Assembly (NCBI GenBank): GCA_902373545.1
Contig: CABKMZ010000109.1
Coordinates: 1 to 6,109 of the forward strand
Reading direction: 5' to 3'
Origin: an uncultured Actinomyces sp.
GTDB taxonomy: Bacteria; Actinomycetota; Actinomycetes; Actinomycetales; Actinomycetaceae
DNA: 6,109 nucleotides
Shown here: positions 1 through 6,109 of the stretch, piece after piece
Numbering within the stretch: the first letter of the stretch is position 1
Layout of the letters: the number at the start of each line of letters is the position of its first letter
Made by a program: the position numbers and the translations under genes
Notes under the pieces: generated by a model
Seen by the model: the letters and a program-made list of their open reading frames with translations, nothing else
Told to the model about the DNA's origin: nothing
Database searches by the model: none

Positions 1-110
1 TAGTCCAGGAGGACCGAGACCGCCATGCGCACACCGCGCGCGTCCTGCGGATCCATCTCCGTTTCCGGAGCGGCCGTAGGAATACGCGGAATGCCGACGA
101 AAGTACTCAT
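1..110 (-). CDS. narJ: Nitrate reductase assembly chaperone NarJ, N-terminal fragment (cut by window edge)
   Basis: NarJ is a cytoplasmic chaperone, not a subunit of the final enzyme. It binds apo-NarG and helps insert the Mo-bisMGD cofactor and Fe-S cluster before NarGH attaches to NarI. The ATG at 108-110 opens a frame of 36 full codons that runs off the left edge without a stop. It begins MSTFVGIPRIPTAAPETE and ends with VRMAVSVLLDY, where the Tyr codon is cut after two bases. The 'LLDY' ending matches the start of the first helix of NarJ-type (TorD-like) chaperones, which often reads LLxYP. The start overlaps the narH stop as ATGA and has a ribosome binding site 6 bases upstream. Internal Met codons at residues 19 and 29 are possible later starts but lack this support. 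Identity rests mainly on position directly after narH plus the short motif, because most of the protein is not visible. Confidence 0.85.
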   Translation of the reverse strand, partial: MSTFVGIPRIPTAAPETEMDPQDARGVRMAVSVLLD

Positions 111-1657
111 CGAACGACCTCAAGGGGGAGCATCTGGCGTCCCTCCGGCGACGAGCCACCCATCGGGCGGTTCGACGTGGCGGGGGCCAGGCCGTGGAAG
201 GCCTCGACGTCGTAGGACACCGGGCAGCCCTCGAGCTCCTTGATGCCGCGCGGCATCTCGGGGTGGGCGGTCGGGATGACGAAGCGGTCGTCGTACTTGG
301 CGATCGACAGCAGTCGGTACATCTCCTTGACCTTCTCCGGGGTCATACCCACGGAGGCCGGGATCTCCTCGTTCGTCGGGTTGTCGACGAAGACGTCGCG
401 CATGTAGGAGCGCATCGCGGCGAGGCGACGCAGCGCCAGCTCCACGGGAGCCGTGTCTCCGGCCGTGAACAGGCCGGCCAGGTACTCCAGCGGGATGCGC
501 ATCTGCGAGATGGCGGACAGCAGGACCCTGTGGTCCTCGCCGTCGCTGCCGGACGCGGTCACCTGGTCGACGACCGGGGACAGCGGCGGCACGTACCAGA
601 CCATCGGCAGGGTGCGGAACTCGGGGTGCAGCGGCAGGGCGACCTCGTACTCGGTGATGAGCTTCCAGATCGGGGACTGCTGGGCGGCCGTGATCCACGA
701 GTGGGGAACGCCGTTGGCCTGAGCCTGGGCGACCACCTGCGGGTCGTTCGGGTCCAGCAGGATCTCGCGCTGGGCGCGGTACAGGTCACGCTCGTCCTCC
801 TGGGAGGCGGCCCAGGTGACGCGATCCGCGTCGTAGAGCAGCACGCCCATGTAGCGCAGGCGACCCACGCAGGTCTCCGAGCAGATGGTCGGCTGGCCGA
901 CCTCGAGGCGCGGGTAGCACAGCGTGCACTTCTCGGCCTTACCCGTGTTGTGGTTGAAGTAGACCTTCTTGTAGGGGCAGGCCGACACGCACATGCGCCA
1001 GCCTCGGCACTGATCCTGGTCGACCAGGACGATGCCGTCTTCGGTGCGCTTGTACATCGCGCCCGAGGGGCACGCCGACACGCAGGTCGGGTTCAGGCAG
1101 TGCTCGCAGATGCGAGGCAGGTAGAACATGTACGCGTCCTCGATGGTCTTGGCGACCTGGAGGTTCATCTGGTGCAGGACCGGGTCCTGATCCAGGGTCT
1201 CCATGGAGCCGCCGAGGTCATCATCCCAGTTCGGGCCCCACTCGGGCTTGTCGATGTGCTCGCCCGTGATCGTGGACTTCGCGCGGGCCGTCGGGATCGC
1301 CCGGGAGTTCGCGGGCGCCTGGAGCAGTTTGTCGTACTCGTACGTCCACGGCTCGTAGTAGTCCTTCATGGTCGGCTGCGTCGGGTTCGCGAAGATCTTC
1401 GCGAGCGAGGCGACGCGTCCACCCTGACGGGGAACGAGGCGGCCCGTGGCGGTACGCTTCCAGCCGCCCTTCCACTTCTTCTGGTCCTCCCAGCCGCGGG
1501 GGTAGCCCACGCCGGGACGGGTTTCGACGTTGTTGAACCAGATGTACTCGGTGCCCTCGCGGTTCGTCCACACCTGCTTACAGGTGACCGAACAGGTGTG
1601 GCAGCCGATGCACTTGTCGAGGTTCATCACCATCGCGATCTGAGCCATGACCTTCAT
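107..1657 (-). CDS. narH: Respiratory nitrate reductase beta subunit NarH (iron-sulfur electron transfer protein)
   Basis: NarH is the cytoplasmic four-cluster Fe-S subunit that passes electrons from the haem subunit NarI to the Mo site of NarG. The protein has 516 residues, close to the E. coli length of about 512. Four cysteine groups are visible: Cys16/19/22/26 (CIGCHTC, then SVTC), Cys184/187/192/196, Cys217/Trp220/Cys223/Cys227 (CRGWRMC) and Cys244/247/259/263. These positions match the E. coli NarH ligand numbering as I recall it, implying no net indel through residue 263. Trp220 in place of a cysteine marks the [3Fe-4S] cluster FS4; the other three clusters are [4Fe-4S]. No signal peptide is present, as expected for a cytoplasmic subunit. 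The ATG at 1655-1657 overlaps the narG TGA by one base and has a strong AGGAGGTG 8 bases upstream. Met4 is an alternative but lies too far from that site. The stop overlaps the narJ start. All cluster ligands are intact. Confidence 0.98.
   Translation of the reverse strand: MKVMAQIAMVMNLDKCIGCHTCSVTCKQVWTNREGTEYIWFNNVETRPGVGYPRGWEDQKKWKGGWKRTATGRLVPRQGGRVASLAKIFANPTQPTMKDYYEPWTYEYDKLLQAPANSRAIPTARAKSTITGEHIDKPEWGPNWDDDLGGSMETLDQDPVLHQMNLQVAKTIEDAYMFYLPRICEHCLNPTCVSACPSGAMYKRTEDGIVLVDQDQCRGWRMCVSACPYKKVYFNHNTGKAEKCTLCYPRLEVGQPTICSETCVGRLRYMGVLLYDADRVTWAASQEDERDLYRAQREILLDPNDPQVVAQAQANGVPHSWITAAQQSPIWKLITEYEVALPLHPEFRTLPMVWYVPPLSPVVDQVTASGSDGEDHRVLLSAISQMRIPLEYLAGLFTAGDTAPVELALRRLAAMRSYMRDVFVDNPTNEEIPASVGMTPEKVKEMYRLLSIAKYDDRFVIPTAHPEMPRGIKELEGCPVSYDVEAFHGLAPATSNRPMGGSSPEGRQMLPLEVVR
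117..122 (-). promoter_or_regulatory. Ribosome binding site for narJ
   Basis: On the minus strand this reads TGAGGT, ending 6 bases before the narJ ATG. It lies inside the last codons of narH. It supports the ATG at 108-110 as the narJ start and fits coupled translation, with ribosomes ending narH able to restart at the overlapping ATGA. Confidence 0.65.
1387..1404. repeat. Perfect 18-base palindrome inside narH
   Basis: The bases TCGCGAAGATCTTCGCGA equal their own reverse complement over all 18 positions; the next flanking pair (T1386/G1405) does not match. It covers narH codons 85-91 (L-A-K-I-F-A-N). With no spacer it could form a DNA cruciform or bind a symmetric protein, but as RNA it has no loop and would need to open its central bases. 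It may simply be a chance result of codons GCG AAG ATC TTC GCG. No known operator is recognised. Confidence 0.6.
1568..1601 (-). repeat. Nested inverted repeats over the first narH cysteine motif
   Basis: A 9-base perfect inverted repeat (1568-1576 and 1593-1601, CCACACCTG/CAGGTGTGG) encloses 16 bases. Inside it, 1571-1576 and 1581-1586 form a second 6-base stem (CACCTG/CAGGTG) with a 4-base loop. Both stems use 1571-1576, so they exclude each other in the mRNA. The region encodes narH residues 19-30, including Cys19, Cys22 and Cys26, starting about 57 bases after the narH start. The repetition partly follows from the repeated TGT/ACC codons of this motif. A regulatory role is unproven. Confidence 0.5.
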
Positions 1658-4600
1658 CAGAACTGCACCTCCTGGGAGCGGCGGCGGATAACCGTGACCT
1701 CGTCGCGGTTGTTGCCGGTGGGACCGTAGTAGTTGAACGCGTAGGCGAACTGCGCGTATCCGCCGGCCAGGTGGGTCGGCTTAATGAAGATTCGCGTCAG
1801 CGAGTTGTGCGTACCGCCGCGCTTGCCGGATTCCTCGTTCAGCGGGGTGTTGATCTGGCGATCCTGGGCGTGGTGCATGAACACCGTGCCCTCCGGGATG
1901 CGGTGGGAGACAACGGCGCGAGCCGACACGGTGCCGTTACGGTTCTTCGCCTCGATCCACTCGTTGTCGCGCACGCCGATCTTCTCGGCATCGGCCGGGC
2001 TCATCCACACCGTCTGGCCACCACGACCCAGCGTCAGCATGTACGGGTTGTCGTAGTACTGGGAGTGGATGGCCCACTTGTTGTGGATCGTCAGGTAACG
2101 CACCGCGACCTCGGCCTGACCCGGCTGACCGGGACGGTGGTCGCCGACGGGGCGCTCACCGTAGATGTGCGCCAGGTCAAGCGGCGGACGGAAGATCGGC
2201 AGGGCCTCGCCCATGTCCATCATCCAGTCGTGGTCGACGTAGAACTGCGGGCGGCCCGTGAGCGTGTGCCACGGCTTGCGGCACTCGACGTTCTGGACGA
2301 AGGCGCTGTAGCGTCGGCCGCCGTGCTCGGAACCCGACCACTCGGGGCTGGTGATGACGCTGCGCGGCTGCAGGACGGTGTCCTGGTAGGTGATCTTCTT
2401 TTCTTCGTCGCCTTCGGCCAGGAACGCCATCTCGTTACCGACGCGCTTCTCCAGCGTGCGGAAGCCCTGAACGGCCAGGGAGCCGTTCGTGGTGCCCGAG
2501 AAGCGCAGCGCCATGTTCGCCGCCTTGATGGCGGTGTCACACAGCGGCATGCCCTCACCGGCGTTGCCGTCCATGGGGGCGCGGCCGTTGAGGTCGCCGA
2601 GCTGCTCGTAGGCCTCCTGCACGTTGTACGCCACGCCCTTGGAGGCCAGGCCGGCCTTGGGCAGGAGCGGACCCATGCGGTCGAACTTGTAGCCGACCTG
2701 CGTGTAGTCGCGCTCGATCGGGACCAGCTTCGGCATGGTCTTGCCGGGCGTCCACGTCTGCTCGGGAACGACGCCGCTCGCCATGGTCATGGCGTCCGGG
2801 GAGTCGTGCCCCAGCGGGACCGCCACGACGTCCGTCTGGGTGTCCAGGTGACCGGGGGCCATGCGGCCGACGAGGCGAGCCAGGGTCTGGAACACCTCGA
2901 AGTCGGTGCGCGCCTCCCACGGCGGGTTCACGGCCTCGTCGAAGCAGTGCATGAAGGGGTGCATGTCCGTGGAGGACAGGTCGTGCTTCTCGTACCACGT
3001 GGCGGCGGGCAGCACGACGTCGGAGTGCAGCGTCGTCGAGGTGTTGCGGAAGTCCGCAACCCACATGAGGTCGAGCTTGCCGGGGTGGGCGTCGCGCCAG
3101 TTGACGGACGCGGGACGGTTGCCCTCTTCCAGCTCCTGCGCGTTGACCTCGTTACCGGTACCCAGCATGTGGCGCAGGAAGAACTCGGTGCCCTTCGCGG
3201 ACGAGCCGAGCAGGTTCGTACGCCAGTTCGCGAGGATCTTCGGGACGTTGTGGTGGGCGTCCGGGTCCTCGATCGCGAACTGGAGGCGACCCTCGCGCAG
3301 CTCCTGGGACACGTACTGCGCGGGTGCCATGCCAGCCTCGGCGGCCTCGCGGCCGAGCTGGGTCGAGCCCTTGGAGAACGTCGGGTAGCAGGGCATCCAG
3401 CCGCGCTGAACCGACTCGACGAGGGTGTCGACCAGCTGCTTGCCGTCCAGGTGCGAGGACTTGATCGGGTTCGCCATGGCCGAGGCCGCAGCCCCGTCGT
3501 AGCGCCACTGGTCGGTGGTCATGTAGTACCAGCCGGTGGAGATCATCTGGCGCGGCGGGCGCGCCCAGTCCAGGGCGAAGGTGAAGGAGCCCCAACCCAT
3601 GATCGGGCGAACCTTCTCCTGACCCACGTAGTGGGCCCAGCCGCCGCCGTTGCGGCCCTGGGTGCCACACATTTCCGTGAGCGCCAGGAACGTCCGGTAC
3701 ATCTGGTCGGAGTGGTAGTAGTGGTTCGTGCCGGCGCCCATGAGGATCATGGAACGGCCCTGCGTCTCAACCGCGTTCTGCGCGAACTCGCGGCCGATCT
3801 TGATAGCCGCGGCCGCGGGAACCGACGTGAACTCCTCCTGCCACGCGGGGGTGCCCGGCGTGGAGGCGTCCATGTAGTCGGTGGGCCACTGGCCCGGCAG
3901 GCCCTCGCGCTCAACCGCGTAGTGGGCCAGCATGATGTCGTACACGGTCGTCACGAGGCGGCCGTTGACGCGGCGCGCGGGCACGCCACGCTTCACGTAG
4001 CCACCGCCGACCGAGGCCTGGCCGGGGGCCGCGGGCAGGTCGAAGCGCGGCAGGGCGATCAGGGCGGCTTCCCACTCGTCCGTGTCCATGATGGACATGA
4101 CGGGCTCGACGCCATCCAGGTTGAGGTTCCAGTGGCCAGCACCCTCCTCGCCGAAGCGATCGGCGAGCGTGCCGCCCGGGTCCTTGACCGTGCCGTCGGC
4201 CTCGATGACGAGGGGACGGAACTCGTTGTTCTCGGTGCGCTCGGTCGTGCCTGCGGGCATCTTGGCGGCCGTCAGGAACTTGCCGGGGACCAGGGTCGTC
4301 GGGGCGATGCCCTCGTGGGCGCCCTCGCCAACCTCGTTAATCTCCACCAGGAACGGGGAGTCGGTGTAGCGCGTCATGTAGTCCAGGAACATGGGCTCGC
4401 GCTTGCCGACGTGGAATTCCTTGAGGATGACGTGGCCCATGGACTGGGCCAGGGCGCCGTCCGTGCCGGGCTGGACGCGCAACCAGTCGTCCGCGAACTT
4501 CGTGTTGTCCGCGAAGTCCGGGGACACGACGACGACCTTCTGGCCGTGGTAGCGGGCCTCGGCCATGAAGTGGGCGTCGGGGGTACGGGTCAGCGGCAGG

Positions 4601-5427
4601 TTGGTACCCCACATGATGAGGTACTGCGAGTTGAACCAGTCGCCGGCCTCGGGCACGTCGGTCTGGTCGCCGAAGACCTGCGGCGAGGCCGGGGGCAGGT
4701 CCGCGTACCAGTCGTAGAAGGACAGCATGGTGGCGCCGATGAGCTCGTGGAAGCGGGCGCCCGCACCGTAGGAGATCATCGACATGGCGGGGATGACCGA
4801 GAAGCCGGCGATGCGGTCGGGGCCGTACTGCTTGATCGTGTGCACGTAGGCGGCGGCGACGATCTCCATCGCCTCTTCCCACGACACGCGGACCATGCCG
4901 CCGCGGCCACGCTGCGACTTGTAGGCACGAGCCTTCTCCGGGTCCTCGACGACCGCGGCCCACGCGTCGACGGGATCCCCGAGGCGCTTCTTGGCCTCGC
5001 GGAACATGTCGAGCAGGACGCCGCGCACGTAGGGGTACTTGATACGGGTCGGCGAGTACTCGTACCACGAGAACGCCGCGCCACGCGGGCAGCCGCGGGG
5101 CTCGTACTCGGGCATGTCAGCGCCGGTGGTCGGGTAGTCAGTCTGCTGGGTTTCCCAGGTGATGACGCCGTCCTTGACGAAGATCTTCCACGAGCAGGAG
5201 CCCGTGCAGTTCACGCCGTGGGTGGAGCGCACGATCTTGTCGTAGCTCCAGCGGTCGCGGTAGAAGGAGTCGCCGTCGCGGCCGCCCTCGAGGAAGAGCT
5301 GGCGCGCGTCGGCGGACGCCTTGCCGCGACGCAGCCACGAGCCGAGCGCAAACAGGGTCGCGCCGGTCGCGGGCTTGACCTCGCCGCCGTAGGTCGGGAA
5401 GGTCATATCGGATTCGAGATTCGTCAT
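1657..5427 (-). CDS. narG: Respiratory nitrate reductase alpha subunit NarG (molybdenum catalytic subunit)
   Basis: NarG is the catalytic subunit, reducing nitrate to nitrite at a Mo-bisMGD cofactor on the cytoplasmic side. The protein has 1256 residues; the E. coli form has about 1247. The N-terminal Fe-S cluster FS0 has its typical ligand set, His70, Cys74 and Cys78 (HGVNCTGSC), then Cys113 in PRGCPRG. The Mo-binding aspartate is Asp243 in DWYADLPPASP (Asp222 in mature E. coli numbering, using the offset of 21 set by the FS0 ligands). Other family blocks are NLPLTRTPDAHF (near 280), NGGGWAHYVGQEK in the middle, and a C-terminal molybdopterin-dinucleotide-binding region ending in IKPTHLAGGYAQFAYAFNYYGPTGN. 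There is no functional Tat signal: the Arg pair at 33-34 lacks a hydrophobic stretch after it, as expected for cytoplasmic NarG. The ATG at 5425-5427 has AGGAGC just upstream. The stop overlaps narH. The gene contains no TTA, CTA or TCA codon. It is intact, without frameshift. Confidence 0.99.
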   Translation of the reverse strand: MTNLESDMTFPTYGGEVKPATGATLFALGSWLRRGKASADARQLFLEGGRDGDSFYRDRWSYDKIVRSTHGVNCTGSCSWKIFVKDGVITWETQQTDYPTTGADMPEYEPRGCPRGAAFSWYEYSPTRIKYPYVRGVLLDMFREAKKRLGDPVDAWAAVVEDPEKARAYKSQRGRGGMVRVSWEEAMEIVAAAYVHTIKQYGPDRIAGFSVIPAMSMISYGAGARFHELIGATMLSFYDWYADLPPASPQVFGDQTDVPEAGDWFNSQYLIMWGTNLPLTRTPDAHFMAEARYHGQKVVVVSPDFADNTKFADDWLRVQPGTDGALAQSMGHVILKEFHVGKREPMFLDYMTRYTDSPFLVEINEVGEGAHEGIAPTTLVPGKFLTAAKMPAGTTERTENNEFRPLVIEADGTVKDPGGTLADRFGEEGAGHWNLNLDGVEPVMSIMDTDEWEAALIALPRFDLPAAPGQASVGGGYVKRGVPARRVNGRLVTTVYDIMLAHYAVEREGLPGQWPTDYMDASTPGTPAWQEEFTSVPAAAAIKIGREFAQNAVETQGRSMILMGAGTNHYYHSDQMYRTFLALTEMCGTQGRNGGGWAHYVGQEKVRPIMGWGSFTFALDWARPPRQMISTGWYYMTTDQWRYDGAAASAMANPIKSSHLDGKQLVDTLVESVQRGWMPCYPTFSKGSTQLGREAAEAGMAPAQYVSQELREGRLQFAIEDPDAHHNVPKILANWRTNLLGSSAKGTEFFLRHMLGTGNEVNAQELEEGNRPASVNWRDAHPGKLDLMWVADFRNTSTTLHSDVVLPAATWYEKHDLSSTDMHPFMHCFDEAVNPPWEARTDFEVFQTLARLVGRMAPGHLDTQTDVVAVPLGHDSPDAMTMASGVVPEQTWTPGKTMPKLVPIERDYTQVGYKFDRMGPLLPKAGLASKGVAYNVQEAYEQLGDLNGRAPMDGNAGEGMPLCDTAIKAANMALRFSGTTNGSLAVQGFRTLEKRVGNEMAFLAEGDEEKKITYQDTVLQPRSVITSPEWSGSEHGGRRYSAFVQNVECRKPWHTLTGRPQFYVDHDWMMDMGEALPIFRPPLDLAHIYGERPVGDHRPGQPGQAEVAVRYLTIHNKWAIHSQYYDNPYMLTLGRGGQTVWMSPADAEKIGVRDNEWIEAKNRNGTVSARAVVSHRIPEGTVFMHHAQDRQINTPLNEESGKRGGTHNSLTRIFIKPTHLAGGYAQFAYAFNYYGPTGNNRDEVTVIRRRSQEVQF
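1666..1673 (-). promoter_or_regulatory. Ribosome binding site for narH
   Basis: On the minus strand this reads AGGAGGTG, a near-perfect match to the anti-Shine-Dalgarno sequence, 8 bases before the narH ATG. It lies within the final codons of narG. It decides in favour of the ATG at 1655-1657 over the in-frame ATG three codons later. Confidence 0.85.
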
Positions 5428-5495
5428 GGGGTGCTCCTAAGAGTCGATTGACGAGGCGGTGGCAGGTCCGTCGGCACCACGCAGTGCCGGGTGGA
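5428..5495 (-). other. narK-narG intergenic spacer with a small hairpin
   Basis: This 68-base spacer is the only non-coding DNA in the window. Six bases after the narK stop codon, 5472-5489 holds a perfect 6-base stem (CGGCAC/GTGCCG on the minus strand) with a 6-base loop TGCGTG. No T-run follows it, so it does not look like an intrinsic terminator. The rest leads to the narG ribosome binding site. I see no convincing -10/-35 pair or Fnr-type palindrome. The likely meaning is an intercistronic hairpin that could protect or separate mRNA segments of one transcript; this is inference. Confidence 0.6.
5433..5438 (-). promoter_or_regulatory. Ribosome binding site for narG
   Basis: On the minus strand this reads AGGAGC, with five bases between it and the narG ATG. 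It supports Met1 over the in-frame Met8. Confidence 0.75.
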
Positions 5496-6109
5496 TCAGC
5501 CGGGGAACGGGGCGTTCTTGCGCGCGTACATGATCCAGCACAGGACCGCGCACAGGGCGCAGAAGATGGCGCAGCCCGCGAAGAAGACCGGGGCGCTGAT
5601 AGCGGAAAGCGCGACGCCGACCAGGAAGGGGCCGAGGGACGCGATCGCCGCGGTGAAGCCGATGGCGCCGCCGGCCTGGCGGGCCGGCATGATCATCGGC
5701 ATCTGCTTGAAGGTACCGGCGTTACCGAAGCCGGAGAACAGGAACATGGCGAGCATGAGGCCCAGGAAGATGTTGAAGTCCGTCTTGCCGGTGGGGTTGG
5801 TCAGGACCCAGGCGATGCCGCCCAGGGTGATTGTCATGCCGACGGCGGAGATGAAGGTCCAGATGGCACCGCCCATGCGGTCGCAGAAGATACCCCAGGA
5901 CATGCGGATGAGCGAGCCGATGAGGGGGCCGAGGAACGCGTAGGTCGCGCCCTTGACGCCCAGGTTGAGGGTCGACTGGTCACCGAACTGGTTGTTGATC
6001 AGGAGGGCGAAGACGGCGGAGAAGCCGGAGAACAGACCGAAGGTCATGACGTAGAGGATGGTCATGTACCAGGTGTTGGGGTTGGAGAAGATGTCCAGCT
6101 GCTGCTTGA
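5496..6109 (-). CDS. narK: NarK-family nitrate/nitrite transporter, C-terminal half (cut by window edge)
   Basis: This is the C-terminal part of a major facilitator protein that imports nitrate or exchanges it for nitrite. The open frame runs past the right edge: 14 codons (KQQLDIFSNPNTWY) precede the first Met at 6063-6065, which is therefore internal and not the start. About 204 codons are visible, with roughly six hydrophobic segments fitting helices 7-12. Typical family features, numbered from that Met: ILYVMTFGLFSGFSAVFALL (helix 7); GPLIGSLIR followed by CDRMGG, where Arg54 fits the second nitrate-binding arginine of NarK (Arg305 in E. coli); and GFGNAGTFKQMP at 112-123 (5697-5732), the second nitrate signature. 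The last helix carries four regularly spaced cysteines (165, 169, 172, 176). The stop is followed by a 68-base gap and then narG, so cotranscription is likely. Whether it is a proton symporter or an exchanger cannot be decided from this half. Confidence 0.93.
   Translation of the reverse strand, partial: KQQLDIFSNPNTWYMTILYVMTFGLFSGFSAVFALLINNQFGDQSTLNLGVKGATYAFLGPLIGSLIRMSWGIFCDRMGGAIWTFISAVGMTITLGGIAWVLTNPTGKTDFNIFLGLMLAMFLFSGFGNAGTFKQMPMIMPARQAGGAIGFTAAIASLGPFLVGVALSAISAPVFFAGCAIFCALCAVLCWIMYARKNAPFPG

Noticed and set aside
194..1729. A 511-codon plus-strand open frame opposite narH
   Set aside because: Same antisense-register shadow effect; composition is low-complexity and no domain is visible, while the narH strand carries all Fe-S motifs.
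3807..3818. A 12-base palindrome CCGCGGCCGCGG within narG
   Set aside because: It encodes an Ala run in GC-rich codons, is low in complexity and is expected by chance.
5322..5334. A twin-arginine pair near NarG residues 33-34 as a Tat signal
   Set aside because: It lacks a following hydrophobic stretch and cleavage site, and NarG of this family works in the cytoplasm.
1771..5451. A 1226-codon plus-strand open frame opposite narG
   Set aside because: It is in exact antisense register with narG, its predicted protein is rich in Arg, Val, Gly, Leu and His without any recognisable domain, and it is explained by the absence of TTA, CTA and TCA codons in narG. narG itself is unmistakable.
5472..5489. 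The narK-narG hairpin as an intrinsic terminator
   Set aside because: The stem is only six base pairs and no T-rich tract follows on the transcribed strand.
5496..6065. Treating the Met at 6063-6065 as the start of a small 189-residue membrane protein
   Set aside because: The frame continues upstream to the window edge with sequence typical of the region before NarK helix 7, so the Met is internal to a longer transporter gene.

Overview
This window is an almost gap-free stretch of a respiratory nitrate reductase operon, read entirely on the minus strand. In transcription order (right to left) it holds the C-terminal half of a NarK-family nitrate/nitrite transporter (cut by the right edge), complete narG, complete narH, and the first 36 codons of narJ (cut by the left edge). 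By the usual order of such operons, narI should follow beyond the left edge. The DNA is strongly GC-rich (by eye about two thirds GC) with marked G/C preference at third codon positions. Together with the narK-narG-narH-narJ order and the NarG/NarH style, this suggests an actinobacterium. A member of the Actinomyces/Schaalia group is my best guess, but that is inference and no search was run.

Layout: 5496-6109 narK (partial); 5428-5495 a 68-base spacer with a small hairpin and the narG ribosome binding site; 1657-5427 narG; 107-1657 narH, whose start overlaps the narG stop by one base (TGATG); 1-110 narJ (partial), whose start overlaps the narH stop by four bases (ATGA). The very tight junctions point to a single transcript with translational coupling from narG to narJ. 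No promoter, Fnr-like site or other operator can be recognised here. The promoter probably lies upstream of narK, to the right of the window.

How the parts work together: NarK brings nitrate in and/or exports nitrite. NarG (Mo-bisMGD plus one Fe-S cluster, FS0) reduces nitrate in the cytoplasm. NarH carries electrons to it through four Fe-S clusters (FS1-FS4) from the quinol-oxidising membrane subunit NarI (not in the window). NarJ is the dedicated chaperone that helps load the Mo cofactor and assemble the complex. All expected cofactor ligands visible in the window are intact: NarG His70/Cys74/Cys78/Cys113 and Asp243; NarH fifteen cluster cysteines plus Trp220. The enzyme therefore looks functional.

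I see no new system here. The less ordinary observations are small: a perfect 18-base palindrome inside narH, two mutually exclusive hairpins over the first narH cysteine motif, a hairpin between narK and narG, a four-cysteine stripe on the last NarK membrane helix, and a total absence of three codons in narG that creates a giant antisense open frame.
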